Part shown: piece by piece, positions 37,612-51,399 of the stretch
How positions within the stretch are numbered: the stretch's first letter is position 1
Layout: each line of letters starts with the position of its first letter
DNA from: Proteles cristata cristata
Lineage: Eukaryota > Chordata > Mammalia > Carnivora > Hyaenidae
Direction: 5' to 3'
DNA length: 64,000 nt
Assembly (NCBI GenBank): GCA_017311185.1
Contig: JAESUZ010001269.1
Span: 434,001 to 498,000 of the forward strand
Notes under the pieces: generated by a model
Told to the model about the DNA's origin: nothing
Databases searched by the model: none
Seen by the model: the letters and a program-made list of their open reading frames with translations, nothing else
Position numbers and translations under genes: made by a program

Positions 37612-38704
37612 ACTGAAGAATTTTTTAAATTGAAGCCCTACATTTCATCCAGAAGGACGTACTAACTTTAATGTATAAAATTTAAAGAGTGGGACATTAA
37701 AGAAAGCTGCTTTATGATTACATCTTAGAGAGACTTATTCAGCAAACCACATACATATGAAGAAATAAATAAATGAGCAAAGCAAATTTGACTGGGTATT
37801 AATAACTGGCTAGGTGCTTTCATATAGATCATCTTTTTTATTAACTAAGGTGCAGGCTTGTTAAAAGATTATTCAGATGATAAGGAAGAGAAAGTTTAGG
37901 GGGGAAAAGACATATGCAATAGTTTCATTTTGGCAGTGAATTCTTTCTAAAATACTCTAATATTTCACCTTTTTTTCCAAGAAGATAAATGACCGCATTC
38001 TTTTTAAATTGTAAATGTCTTTCAGATATTGGATCACAATAATGTGGTAAAACTCTCTTGAGAACATTAATCTCCCTCAATATATTCACAACTTGCCTTT
38101 ATCCAGAAGATGACAGTTCTCTTGAGAAACAAATACAACATTCTTCTTTAAAAATAAAACCTGCCATCGACCAGAACCGATCCGGGTCCATGAATCAGTC
38201 GGGGCCGGCATACAAAATTGGCCAGCACTCTGGCAACATTACTATCTGGTCTGTCAACTCTGCTACTCACATGCTCCAATAAGCCGACCAAAGAAAAGCC
38301 TCAAGGTTACCTCATGCCCCAAATCCATCCAATTTAAAAAGCATGGGCTTAATCAAGACAAACTACTTCTGGAATACAAAAATCATCCTAAGACTAAGAA
38401 ACCCCATGTGATTATCCCTCATGTTGAGACTATTTTTAGGTTCCTAAAATGCCTTTCCAATTCTGTATTTTCTTGATCTTTGATGCTGATGTCAAGAGCA
38501 CCAGCTAAACATGTCGCTGTGCGCATCTTTCCGGGGGGGGGAGGGGAGGGGGTGGGGAAGCTGCCCTGCACAGAGCTGATAATCAACACGAAACGGCAAG
38601 GCATGTGTACCATGCACTTACACTTCTTCCTCCCAGTCTACTCCTTTGGCTTCACCCATCTTGCAACCCAAAAAGAACCAACTGAGTTTAAAAGTACAGG
38701 TCCA

Positions 38705-38910
38705 GGGGTGCCTGGGTGGCTCAGTCGGTTAAGTGTCTGGCTCTTAATTTCAAATCAGGTCATGGGCTCACGGTTGGGGAGATCAAGCCCCACAGTGGGC
38801 TCTGTGCTGACCATGCAGAGCCTGCTTGGGATTCTTTTCCTCTCCCTCTCTCTCTGCCTCTCCCTTGCTCTCTTTCTCTCTCAAAATAAACCAACTTTAA
38901 AATATATATG
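38705..38910 (+). mobile_element. tRNA-Lys SINE
   Basis: Flanked by caggtcca (38697-38704 and 38911-38918). 'tcttaatttcaaatcagg' subtype. Confidence 0.92.
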
Positions 38911-38924
38911 CAGGTCCAATAGTC

Positions 38925-39540
38925 AAACATTACTGGTGAAAATATAAAATGTGGAAAGCAAAAAGCCACTGTGGAAAGCAGTTTCTTACAAAGTTAAATA
39001 TAAACTTACCACACAACCCAGCAATTCCACTCCTGCGGGATCTTGCCAAGAAAAATGAAAACATATGTCCCACATGAAGATCTGTACACAAATGTTGATA
39101 GCCGTATTCGTAATTGCAAAAAAAGTGGAAACTACTGAAATAGCTATCAGCTAGGTAAACAAAATGTGGCATTCCAAACATGATGGACTACTGAGTACTA
39201 AGAAAGAAAAAATATATAAGTACATGTTGCAACATGGATGAAACTCAAAACCATTGTGCTAAGTGATGGTCAGACCTAAAAGACCACACACTGTAAGATT
39301 CCATTTGTAGGACATGTCTAGAAAAGGCAAATTTATAGAGACACAGTGGATTAGTGGTTGTCTAGGGCGGGAAGGAGTAACAGAGATGGCAAATGGGCGT
39401 GAGGGACCATTCTGGGGTGAGGGGAAGGTTTTAAAACTGAATTCTGGTAATGGCTGTACAACTATAAGCTTCTAAAAATTAAAAAACTGTACATTAAAAT
39501 TGGTAAATTTTATGAAATATATTCATGGCTCAATGAAGCC
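38925..39540 (+). mobile_element. LINE-1 3' end (end of ORF2 plus 3' UTR), old
   Basis: Contains 'ccactgtggaaagcagttt', 'cccagcaattccactcctg', 'tgcaacatggatgaaactca', 'ttagtggttgtctagggcgg' and a 3' UTR ending 'ctcaatgaagcc'. A mammalian-wide L1M-type copy, long dead, without an open frame. Confidence 0.85.
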
Positions 39541-42310
39541 AGCTTTTTAAAGATCGAATACAAAAAGTGAAGAAGAGGGCCATCTGCCACATTAAGTAGT
39601 GAAACATATCTTTCGAGGAAGTGAGAGGGTAGGTTCCATTTATGGTTATATTTAATTCTTGTTTTTCCTCTAGAAAGACTTAATTGTCAAACATTGGGTT
39701 ACCACAGATTTCATCAGTTCTCTTAGTTTCAAAATGGGGAAGACCTGGATTCTCCACATTCTGGAATGTTGGGAATGTCGTTGGCGTGATCACAATGGTT
39801 TTGTTTAGACTGCTCAATTTCTTTACCCATATATCCAGTGTCGCAAATACTTTTCAGAACAGGGGAAAATAAGTTAATAATCCAGATGCCATGAACTCTG
39901 ATGGCCTAGGAGCAGGACTAGCGGGTAGATGTAGAGCACAATTACTTCTCTTGCCCCAATGGTCATGTTTGGACATAACCTGAACATCGTGCATTCAAAA
40001 AAGCACGTTCGTCATCTCTGGTCCAAAAGTGGCGGGGGCGGGGGGTACCTGCTCATTTGAAGGCAGGGCTCATTTCCTTTGACATAATGGGGTTACTTTG
40101 CATGCTGCATGCAGTGCCCTGCCTTCTTCTGACAACTACACCCCACCTCCTTTTAAAAAAAAAAGCTGTCCCTCTGAGCGGCCTCCACCTCCACTCAGGC
40201 TGTATTCTGACCCTAGGTGTTCCCTGAGAGATGGGAATGTGTCTTCAGCGAGGCTCCTGTGAGATACTCCCTGGGACTTTTAGGAGAAGGGTAGGGGAAA
40301 GAATGGGGAGGGAGAGAAGAGGGAAGAAAAGGAAGGGAATGAAAAGGGGTGATACAGAGAAGGAGAGAGGCCTTCCTTTCCGGTGGAGAAATGGGAAAGC
40401 AGGAGCCCAGCAGTTGCCCCAGCCCGGTACAGAGAGCTGGTTTGAGAAAAGGAGCCAAGGAGGGCCTTGGGTGCAGGGATCCTGAGGGCCTGCGGGGGCT
40501 ATAACCTTTGGGCACAGGATTTGGGGTCACAGGAGCCGGGACACTCTCCCTGTAGCCCAAGCTGGGTGTCTGTCACTCGCTATTTAAGTGACAAATCCTC
40601 ACACTGGATCCTTACTCAGGCTCTCATCTCAGATGCCACAGTAAAAGGGGACCTAGAACTCCAACATTTCTGTCTGATCAGCTCATCTCTGAAGTCAGGA
40701 GCTAAATTCACTTCAGGGACCTCCAGAAGTGACATACACACTCTTCGGAGTCAAACTGGGCTGAAGTCAACAGATGACCTACAATGTCCCCAGCTGAACC
40801 CACAGGTAAGGAAGAACATTTTTATCATTCATTCCTTTGGCTATCAGCTGCTCCTTGGTCTGTTCTGTCCCAGGCAGAGGGCCCGGCCCACCCCCACCCC
40901 ATGTACTCCATGCGCTATTCACCTCTAACATTGCAGTCACACCAGAAGACCTCTGCAGCAGGCCCAGTGTGGTCTTAGGGCTATTTCCATTCTGAAAGCA
41001 TGTGCTACTCTTTGACTCTCCTACAGGAATCAGCCAACAATGAAAAGAATCACAATTAACTGGAAATGAATAGCTTTAGACTATTTTAAAACCCTCATGA
41101 AATGAAAAGCCACTGTAACAGCTGGGTCCAAGAGGGACCCCATGCTGCCAATGAGGTGCACCTGACCTCCTCTGCTCCACGGGGGACTTGGCTGCACAGA
41201 GCTGAGGGGGACTGGGGAGGGGGACTGGGGAGGGAGACCAGGAAGCTGCTCACAGAGCTGGGGCTGAGGAGGAATAAGGAAAACTCTGAGGCTAGGCGGG
41301 AACAAGGGGAAAGGAGGAGACAAGGGGGAAGCTGTCCAGGGGGGTACGGGGTAGGGGGTGCGGTGCTGGGGCTCAGCTGGACCAGGAGGCCTCGAGGCGC
41401 GAGGATAATCCTCCAGGCACTTAATCCCTGAATATCGCTGAAGACAGGATATGCAAACATGCTGCCGATCACCCTAATTTATTCTGAACAAGACACCTGG
41501 AAGAGAAGCCTAACACAGGGGCTCAATCAAGGCACCACACCCCTGGGGCCAGGCGAGCCTGGATTTGCCACACCCCTGCCCTGGCAGTGCGCACGGAAAA
41601 GCCGCTCCAATCTTCTCCCATTAGAAGCCCCAGCCTCCTCGGTGCCTGTGCCAAATGGGGGCCCTAGAACCAGCTGCCTGGTGAAGACAAACTCCTATTA
41701 ACTGGCTGTGAAACCCTGGCCCTTCTATCTCTCAATTGACAACCACTTTCTGTGTTTAGGGATAAGAAGCAAACAGCATTAATGTGAAAGATGGGAATAC
41801 TTCCTTCAACAGTAACAAAGATGAAACATTTTCCCCCTATGGCCCACACATCCACAAACCACCATGCCTCATATGTGATGCCAGGGGGGTTTATGGGGTA
41901 TAAATATCACGGTGAGGCAAGAACTTGCAATTTAAGGAGAAAAATAAGAAACCTATGTGGTTTTATTTATACTTAGCCCTAAATCCCAACTATGGGCCAA
42001 GTATATAGGGGATGCAGAAATTGGCTCATCCCCTGGCCTGACTACAAAGGAAAAAAAATAATAAAGGTCCACGTAGATCAATGCACTTGCACAAAAGCAC
42101 AGAGATACAGATTTGTACACCCAACACACAGTACCCATTACACCACATGCAATCAGTTTTTCATTTATCTCTAAAGAAATGCTGAAAGCTAAGGGCAAAA
42201 TCCCCAATAACTGGGTAAAGACAGAGAGAAGCTGAAATGTGTTACTAAAGGCATTCCAGGTATCAGGTGTCCTAGGGTCACAGGATCCACAAGATGACAT
42301 ATTGTTAGAT

Positions 42311-42610
42311 CACTGCTGTCCAACACACGTAATCACTGAGCATGTGAAATGGGACTAGTGCGCACGGGTGTGCCCTGTAAGTGGCAAACACACAACAGAT
42401 TTCAAACACTGTAAAACAACAAATGTCAACTATATCAATAAGTTTTGTATTCAGTGCATATTGATAATATTCTGGACACACCAGGTCAAATAAAATATAT
42501 CATTACAATTAATTTCATTTGCTTCCCTTGTGATTAGAAAAATGAAAATGACCTACGTGGCGTTGTATTTGTGGCTTGCTTATATTTGTTAGGTAGTGAG
42601 GATTGAAGAT
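42311..42610 (-). mobile_element. hAT element, antisense relative to 22140-22641
   Basis: Starts 'cactgctgtccaacacacg', then 'ggactagtgcgcac', a 'caggtcaaataaaatatatc' core and 'aattaatttcatttgcttcc'. The same family in the other orientation. Confidence 0.7.
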
Positions 42611-43238
42611 GTTCCCTTCAAAAGACTGTGATAAGCACATTCGTTTAACAATAGCTGCACCTTATTACTACGAAGGCAGGCATAAAATTAAGCAGAAAAT
42701 GGCATGCTTAAGGTCCACTTAATATCATAAATGTGTACATCTCAGGTCTGGTCAATAGTCCAAGTTAAGGATAAAGAATGCTGTAATTTAATAGATTCAC
42801 TCTGCCACACACAGGAGGAGGAAAGATGATCCAACTATGTCACTTCACTCCAGACTGCCGGACCTCTATGCACACTTAACTAGTACTCTGTTCCACACAG
42901 TCCAGAAAATGGGTTTTTCTCTAGCTAGAGCTGGACAATTTTCCAAAGCTTTCCATAGGGAATTTAACTTCCTCATCAGCTCATTCTAATTGCCATGGCC
43001 TCCGCTTTACGTAAACCACAATGTTACAGCTCCGTGCCCGGATTAGGACCGAAACAGCAAAAGTTGTCTGGAGAGACTGAGCCACTTGCTGATGCAAATT
43101 TGGAATAAGACTGGTCACTACAGACGGAAACATATCTTCACGGTGTCCACATCACCTGGTGGTGTGACAACAGCAGAACTAAAGGAAGGAGGAAATACAA
43201 GGAAAATCATTGCGAACACACAGAAGACACAAAGCAGA

Positions 43239-43452
43239 GGGGTGCCTGGGCGGCTCAGTCAGTTAAGCGTCCGACTTCAGCTCAGGTCATGATCTCACGG
43301 TTCGTGGGTTTGAGCCCCGCGTCAGGCTCTGTGCTGACAGCTTGGAGCCTAGAGCCTGCTTCAGGTTCTGTGTTTCCCTCTCTCTCTGACCCTCCCCTGC
43401 TCATTCTGTCTCTGTCTCTCTCTCTCTCAGAAATAAAACATTTTTTAAAAGG
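43239..43452 (+). mobile_element. Felid tRNA-Lys SINE
   Basis: Close to consensus; flanks agacacaaagcag and agacacagagaagcag. Confidence 0.93.
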
Positions 43453-43554
43453 AGACACAGAGAAGCAGCAGCCCCTCTCTGTGGCTATGGATTACAACGG
43501 AGTTAGAACCATAGTGGCCAGTCTACCAGCACTTCTTTAAAGGTAGGTGATAAA

Positions 43555-43743
43555 GGGGCGCCTGGGTGGCTCAGTTGGTTAAGCGTCTGACTTCAGCTCA
43601 GGTGATGATCTCCCTGTTCGTGGGTTCAAGCCCTGTGCTGACAGCTCAGAGCCTGCAGCCTGCTTCAGATTCTGTGTATCCTCCCTCTCTCTGCCCCTGC
43701 TCTGCTCATGCTCTCTCTCAAAAATAAACATTAAAACAAAAAC
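43555..43743 (+). mobile_element. Felid tRNA-Lys SINE
   Basis: Perfect TSD ttaaaggtaggt at 43537-43548 and 43744-43755; the copy lacks part of the region before 'gtgctgacagctc'. Confidence 0.93.
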
Positions 43744-43909
43744 TTAAAGGTAGGTTAATAAGGAACAGGATTAACATTAGCAATTAGAGTAACAGCCACA
43801 ATAGCAGTCATTTACTTAAATGATTACCTTGCAAGATTTTATTTTACTTTTCAAAAAAAGTGGTTTTTGACTAATTATAAGTGAGTATTTTCTTGTTTAA
43901 TGCTTATAC

Positions 43910-44065
43910 CACTTTGGAATTAGATGCTGTTGTCATCATTGCCAGGTTCCAGATTAGGAAATGGCCACCTAGAAAGTTGATTTTTGCCAAAGAGGCACAG
44001 TTTACAAATGAAGGAGGTTGAATTTAAACCCAGCTTCCAGGCCCAAAACAGGTCACTGGGCTGCA
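43910..44065 (-). mobile_element. Probable MIR, antisense
   Basis: 'ccagattaggaaatggccac', 'aaagaggcacagtttacaaa' and 'aatttaaacccagcttccag' follow reversed MIR order. Confidence 0.5.
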
Positions 44066-45001
44066 TATTAAATACAGCACTAGCAATAATAATTACCAAA
44101 AAAAAAAAAGTAAAAAAACCCCCCAAAAAACGGTCTGGCCAACAGACCAACCTTTTCACTACTTGAAAAACAAAAAACAAAAAAACTTAGATGCCTTTAA
44201 AGATGGAACAGTTCTCACATCTGCTGCTGGCACAACCAGAGCTCCTTCTAAGAAGCTTGAATGGACCAACTTGAAAAAGGCATGCTTCTGGCCATTAGCC
44301 CTCACTCACACACCCCTGCCTCACTCCAGGGGAGGGTAGCATTTTTACTTCTGTCCTTTCATTTGCAGAGCAAAGTGTGACAAGTAAGTTTAAGGAACTC
44401 AACAGTCATAAATTTCTTTTCCATGTAGCTTTGCTAAAGAAATCAAGTCAGTAACAGTGAAAATGTAAAGCTGATTACAGACCAGTGATGTGGCTATTTT
44501 TATACTCAGCCAAGCTGGGAAACTACAGATTTGGGTGGAGGTTTCCATGTTTTGGCAACAATTTGGAAAAGCAGAGCTTCTGGATACGTAGATGCTTCTC
44601 TATGATTAGAATGTTTCTGCTCCTCAAGAAGTTATTCTAATATCCTGTATAACAGCTCTTGCCAAGCTATAAAAAATGAAATATCACAACGCTTTAGACT
44701 TAAAAGCACCAATATTATAATCAAAGTAGAACCCTAAAACACATCGCCCAACCAGACAGGAATGGGGCAGAGAGGACAGGTGGTATTTGTTCTGGAAGCC
44801 ACAACCCAGAGGCACCCTGACCACTGGCAGACTGCCATCTGAGCCTGAGGCAGATGTCACCAGGATAGGGTGAGCCATTCTTTCTGTTTTCCTTTGCCAC
44901 CTTGGATATAAACAACTGCTTGCCATGTAAGGAGAATAAAATGCACTTTGTTCCAAGGGGTATGAGCTTAAAATAACCAGGGGTTGCTTTAAAGAGGAAG
45001 A

Positions 45002-45237
45002 GGGGTGCCTGGGTGGCTCAGTCGGTTAAGCGTCTGACTTTGGCTCAGGTCATGATCTCACAGTTCGTGGGTTCAAGCCCCGTGTTGGGCTCTGTGCTGA
45101 CAGCTAGCTCAGAGCCTGGAGGCTGTTTCAGATTCTGTGTCTCCCCTTCTCTCTCTTGACCCTCCCCTGCTCATGCTCTCTCAGAAATAAATAAAAAACA
45201 TTAAAAAACAATCTTTTTAAATAAATAAATAAAAAAG
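45002..45237 (+). mobile_element. Felid tRNA-Lys SINE
   Basis: Flanked by aagaggaaga at 44992-45001 and 45238-45247. Contains a four-base duplication in 'gacagctagctcagagcc'. Confidence 0.93.
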
Positions 45238-47644
45238 AAGAGGAAGAAAGCAAACTTGTCACCAAACAAGACATTAACAGTAATGCAGCCATCAACAGAT
45301 TGGCCCCGAGACAGGCAGGGATAGGAGTCATTTTGAGGAAAACCCTTTTAGGCTTTTGGAGGCTCTGGAGGAAAATGAGAGAAAAAGGAAACAAAGGGCA
45401 CACCAGACATGGTATGAAGTGGTATTAACATAGAGAGAATCTAGTTACAGAGGTTTTGGTCAAGATTGTTGAACGGGTGTGTAGATAAGGATAGTGGAAG
45501 GAAGGAGGTTTTTCTTAAAAGATCCCCTAGGAAATCCTGAATGGCATACAGGACTGGTCATAGTTTCTCTGCCTGTATTTTAAATAGTTTTCCCCCAATT
45601 TACAAAAAGCTCACAGGAAAGAAATGTGAAACATTTTTTAATCAGAAGAGAGAAAGGATATAGCTTCACCTCCTCTCCACATGCGCCTCCTCAATCGAAG
45701 TTTACAAAAACAAAGATCTGAGAAGGCTCCAGGAGCGTTCGAAGCGACCTGCCCCCGCGGTACATGCGGATGGGGTGGCCACGCAATACAATTCGACTGG
45801 AGAGACAGGCAGGCTGCTCATCACCACCCAGTCCTGCGGGACGATCTCCCGACAAGGCTGATCCAGGACCTCAGGGCCCTTTCGATGCTTCCTAGGGTCC
45901 CAGCACATGTTTATGTCTGGGTCCTAGCTTGCATTTTAATTTTGGCTGCCTTCTAAAGACAGAAAAAGCAACCCACTGTTCATGAGCCTTTGGCTCCCAA
46001 GTTCCCACGTCCTCTGGGTGGCTGGGAAGAGACCATGCCAAGCAGTTAAGTAACTGCAGGTCGTAATCATCCAGGGCAAGTTAGTGCTCTTTCATTTTTG
46101 AAAAATGATCACCAACGTGTCAACTTTCATACAAGGAGATGGTCAAGTTACATGAGCAGTCCTGTCCAATTAAGAGACTCGGCGCAGAAGTTAACTCACT
46201 GAAAAGCCTCGACAAATATTTGTTCATGTGATTCTTACTCAGCAGTGTGTGAAGGGACTGAGTTCTGGTGCCTTCTGACCTTCACGTCCCTGCTCAATGG
46301 CATCTGCCTCCTGGGATTCCCTACTGGTCTCCAACCCAGCTAGTCCAAGTCTATACCAAGTCTAATTACTTCATGGACATCAAGGAATTAGCTCCACATA
46401 GGACTCCCGAGGTCACAGTCTACGGCGCAGAGACAAAAGTACAACATGTAGAAGCCCTGTGCTATGAGCAGCCAGAATGGAAGTTCATATGGCTCTGCCT
46501 CTTAATCTGCCACTTTCTAAGGGGTCATTTCATTTCCCCAGTTCTCAATCCAGCTATAAAAGGAATTCTCCCACCACAGTATTCCAACCACAATCTGCCT
46601 TGTACTATAGTGGACAGCAGATGTTAAAACCTCGTTAAAACTGTAAGCTCCGTGAAAGCAGGTTATCATCCTTCATGTATGGATCTTCTAACACTCAGTG
46701 ATTCCATCAACACGGATGGCTCACAGGAGATGCGACAATGACGAAGACCAGCCTGGACCTCCATAAGCTACAGCCTAGGAGCACAGTGCCTGGTGCACAG
46801 AAGGACCTCAATACAATTAAACTGACTGATAGAGCCTGCAGCACTTGCCCTGAAACAGGCAGATATGTATGCCCTTTGGCCCAATTTTTGACTAAAGGGA
46901 CTGAGGATGTCACCTAAGGTGAACAGTGACAGAACAAGCTCCCTGCATGTGGCTAACAATGGCAGGACCTCTTCCCACTGTCTGCTACCTCCACAGAAGG
47001 AAGACTCTGGGAGCATAGGCAACTAGCTGAGGGTTAGCTCCCTGTCTTCCTCGGGCTTCCTGGAGGCAGCGCCACCAGGCTGGGAGGCCAAGATGTGCAG
47101 AATAGACAGTGTGTTGGGAACATTCCCTCCACTGGACTGAGCAAAGACTTATCCCGTGAGCTGGGGAGCATGGTTAGGTGGGGCCCAGGGACATCTTGGT
47201 TCCATACTGCCACAGGAGGGAAGCTGCTGCCACTGGAAAGCAGACGACCATCCAGACCCAGCACTAAACCAAGGAATAGGCTGTCCTTGGGGTGAGACCC
47301 TCAAGACCCTCCTTAGAATCCATCAAAGCTCTGTGTACGGTCAGACTACTGATGCACTCATTACTTCTGAGTAGCATTTTATTGCATCCAGTGCAAACAG
47401 TTCCTAAAAACAGTCAATGGTAGGTCAACTGGTTGACATAGCAACCAGTGACTGGTTTTCCAACTGAAGGCAGAATTCTTTTCACTCACGTATGACAGGT
47501 TATCAGGTCAGGAGATAGTGGCACACGATACAGAATAAACCCTTGTCATTCTACTCTTGATCCTGAAGAGGTAGCTGTTAAAGGTAAACAGCAAAAATTC
47601 GATAATGGTTTTCTAGGTACTTTCAATAGATCTCAGGCTTTTAA

Positions 47645-47842
47645 GTTTACTTATTTATTTTGAGAGAGGGAGGAGAAAGCACAAGTGGGGGAGGAGCAGA
47701 GAGAGAGAGGAAGAGCGAGAGAATCCCAAGGAGGCTCTGCCTGGTCAGCACAGAGCCCGATGCGGGGCTCGAACTCACAACCATAAGATCGTGACCTGAG
47801 CCAAAGTCCAATGCTTAATCAACTGAGCCACCCAGAGGCCCC
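47645..47842 (-). mobile_element. tRNA-Lys SINE, antisense
   Basis: 18-base flanks match at 16 positions (47627-47644 and 47843-47860). Confidence 0.93.
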
Positions 47843-48305
47843 TAGATCTTGGGCTTTTAATCTGGGGAGTCCAAAGAGGTTCAAAAATGGACTTAACACA
47901 GGGAGTTCCGTGCTCTTGAAACTGACAAAGATTATGAATATATAGCATCCCTGTATACAAGTGAACCTCTCCCTAGGAAAAATGGTCCAAAACCTCTCCC
48001 TGCAAAAAATGGCATCAGATTTGCAAATGTCCATCTGTGATTCAAAACACTTAGAAATCACTGCTAAGTGGCCTTTCCTGGTTTGCAAAATGGACTCCTC
48101 TTGGTGGAAAACACTTCACTCTGTGCTGCCCTAGAGCAAAGGGAAGCTGTTCGGCCTTATATTCCTCACAGCGCACTCTGCCAGAGTTCCTTTTTCTGTC
48201 TGAGTTTCCATCACTGCCGCCAACAAAAAGAACTGGACAGATGCAGTGAACAGAGTCTCATAGATGTGGCTGTTCTGTAGTCACTTAGCACTTTAAAAAG
48301 AAAAA

Positions 48306-48508
48306 GGGGCACCTAGGTGTCTCAGTCAGTTAAGTGTCACACTCTTGATTTTGGCTCAGGTCATGACTCACAGTTCCCCAAGTTCAAGCCCTGCATCACA
48401 GGGCTCCATATGCCCACTGAGCCTGCTTGGGATTCTCTCTTCCTCTCCCTCTCTCCCTGCCGCTCCTCTGTGCTCTCAAAATAAATAAACTTAAAAAAAA
48501 AAAAAAAA
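48306..48508 (+). mobile_element. tRNA-Lys SINE, A tail followed by GGA/GAA repeats
   Basis: Head ggggcacctaggtgtctcag, short tail ending in about 16 A, then the trinucleotide tract listed next. Confidence 0.9.
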
Positions 48509-48514
48509 GGCAGG

Positions 48515-48552
48515 GGAGGAGGAGGAGGAGGAGAAGAAGAAGAAGAAGAAAA
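48515..48552. repeat. (GGA)n(GAA)n trinucleotide tract
   Basis: Five to six GGA-type units pass into about six GAA units directly beyond the SINE A tail. Confidence 0.93.
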
Positions 48553-49214
48553 CATGCTGGATTAACCTAACCAAACCCTTCTGGAAATCAAAGAAAAAAG
48601 CAAAGAGAAGACCAATCTTGTTCTTACCAATTGCCATGCCTAACAGTGATAAGAAAAGTTGAGTTGCAGTATAAAAAAGTAATAGAATGATTGTGAGGGA
48701 AATTGATACAGTAGAGGATGAATTGTTTATGTCAGTTTACTTTATGATAAACTTTGGTGTTCAGCAAGTATCAATTTAAGGAGAAAAGAAAAAGAGTATA
48801 GCTTCTCCTACTGTACAAGTAAACTTCTTGGACTATAACCAACTTTTGTCACAATCAGATTCTATGATGACCAATGGTCGTGGTATTTACATAGCAAGAC
48901 AATGTATATCCAGTGAACACCATTCACTACAGAAGAAATTGAACTAGACAGCAGGTAAGGTTAGAGGAGGTGACCCGCCACACATAACCCACTGGAATAG
49001 CAGTCAAAACACAATGCACAGACTTTTCTGAATGGTAGACATGTTTCTTGAATCCAGGGGAGAAGAGAGACCTGCATCTTCTGAACCTCAACCTGAATTT
49101 TGCTAACTATCTCCACTCCTCTTCCCCATCTTTTGATTAAATTCTAGAGTAGGAGAGCTAAATATCCGATGACATCCATGAAAGGCTTTATCACCTGTGT
49201 GTGTGCGTGTGTGT

Positions 49215-49320
49215 AATTCAATAAACGTTAATCACCTACTATGTGACAGATACGCCACCAGATACATGGAATATAAAATTGAAGAATGTGGCAGACTCCT
49301 TCCTTCAAACAAAAGAATTT
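49215..49320 (-). mobile_element. L2 3' end, antisense
   Basis: 'attcaataaacgttaatcac' then 'ctactatgtgacagatacg' is the reversed L2 terminus. Confidence 0.6.
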
Positions 49321-50469
49321 GTTTTGAAATACATGGTTACATCTACAAAGCTACTTCTTAAAATGCTGACTAAATTTACTGATACCCATCTGTGAGTCTG
49401 ATGTTGAAGACTAGTTTTTTGTTCACTGCAGATGGGTGGAGTTAGGAAGTTGATGGTTAACAATCCTTCTCTCTCATTAAACCACCTACACTTTTCAGCT
49501 CATGGGTAGTAACCCAAAAAGAAGAAATGTCTAAATCATGTAGCATCTTGAGAATAATCAAATAATTGTATGCTTACAGTTTTCAGCTTGAAGTGAACCC
49601 TGTCTGGGTCCACAATAAACTGATTTCTTTTAATACCATTTAATTACAGAGGACACAGTGGTTATACTTCCATACGCTAGTGGTTTTTTATAAAGGATAC
49701 CATCAGTATCATATACCCATATAATTAACAGGAAAAGAAAACCTAGACTCCTTTTCTCTGTCACCCACTTAAAATATACCCAAGAGGCCTTTGATATACT
49801 TAGTTTTGTTTTGTTAACTCCTATATTCATCAAGCAAGGTAGAGAAAATTCAGTTGGTTTCTAGCTAAATAACACACAACACTGAACAGTGAATGTTTCT
49901 AGTAACATTAATTTAAAATGTCACATCATAAAATCCTTAAAGTATTTCTAGGTCCCTTACTATCTACTTGGTTGCTTTCAGATCTTCAGATTAAAGCATC
50001 TCCCCAACAAAAATTCACCATGAATGTATAGTTGGCAATAAGTATATACCCTCTGCAAACAATTCAGAGAAAAGCACTTTCTATTGTTAGAAATTCAGTG
50101 CAGCTGGCATTAAGACCATTGCTGGGCTGTCTGTACAGATGCTATGTGGATAGGAGCATCAGTCTTCCACATTTAAAATGTTGGAAAGCTAGGTTATCAA
50201 GAAAAGGAAAGATGGGTGTGCTTCCAAAGATTACTTATATTTTCTTCAAATTCAGGTTTTAGGCAAATGTTGCCAGAAACAAAATAGGAAGACAAATACT
50301 TTGTAGGATAAAGCACACATATTTCAATAGAGTAATTTATAAGACCGATTTTTTTTTTATCCTAGGACACCGTTGGGGACTCAGTTACAGCTGTGGAACC
50401 ACCAGCACCATTAAGGATATCCACAATGTACTAAAAGAAATTTTAAGTAGAAAAATGCACAAAGAGCAT

Positions 50470-50830
50470 TAGATCCATCCATTCAAACATCTGAGTACCT
50501 ACTGTTTTCAACACTGCTCTAGGCACCAAGGATACAGTGGGAACAAAAGACACAAAAATCTGTGCCTTTGTAGAGCTTACATTCTACTAATGAGACTAAT
50601 ATATATCAAAATACATGGGGAGCTAGAAGGTGTTAAGTGCCATGGAGAAAAAACCAGAGAAGAGGCGCAGGGCATGCTGGGAGCTGACGGGCAGCTGATG
50701 TGACAGACACCTAAGTGAAGACCTGGGGTACTGAGGGGTACAGCCACGGAGAGGATCTAGAAGAGTGGTCCAGACAGTGGGACAGCGAACATGAGGGCTG
50801 AGGCAGGAATGCGCCTGGCAATTTGAAGGG
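50470..50830 (-). mobile_element. L2 3' end, antisense
   Basis: 'cactgctctaggcaccaagg', 'gatacagtgggaacaaaaga', 'gtagagcttacattctacta' and 'gtgttaagtgccatggagaa' in reversed L2 order. Confidence 0.75.
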
Positions 50831-51399
50831 ATAATGAGGAAGCCAAAGTGTTTAAATGCCTTAAATTGCTTCCAGATTAAGGGGTTACAATTTGGGGCAA
50901 AATGTCAACAGATTTTCATAAACTCTTGGAGCAAGAACATGCCTTCATAAATGCTTACTAAAACTACTTAATCTTACCAAGTCTGAACAAAGGAGGAAGA
51001 GAAGGCTGAGTGGGTAATCCAAGGTTACATTGCTAGTGACGCCTGAGAAAAGCCTTTGGAACAAGTATCCCAAACTCAGCACCACAGTCAGTCTCAGGCT
51101 TCAACCTTGTAATTATGAGGCTCTTTTCCTCCTCAAAAAATTAAAAAATTATAAAAACAGAATAATCCACCTAATTTTAGAGCTGAAAATGGATCAAATT
51201 CACTTTTTTCCCATTCAACAGATAAACAAGAGAGACCCTATGTATTCCCTACATTTTTGTTGAGGAATGAAATATTAAATGCAACATTACCTAGACCCTA
51301 GCTCCCAGCAATTCATGGGATAGGTGCAGAACAGAACAGGTGTTTAAAGTATAACACTGTTTGTTATACTTTAAAAAAAGGGGGGGGGGGACAAATCAA

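Noticed and set aside
38480..38947. 155-codon plus-strand open frame
   Set aside because: Its C-terminal half is the translated SINE at 38705-38910; the rest has no similarity or gene context.
40467..40928. 153-codon plus-strand open frame
   Set aside because: Locally GC-richer DNA, but no family I recognise, no promoter, and no support on the gene strand.
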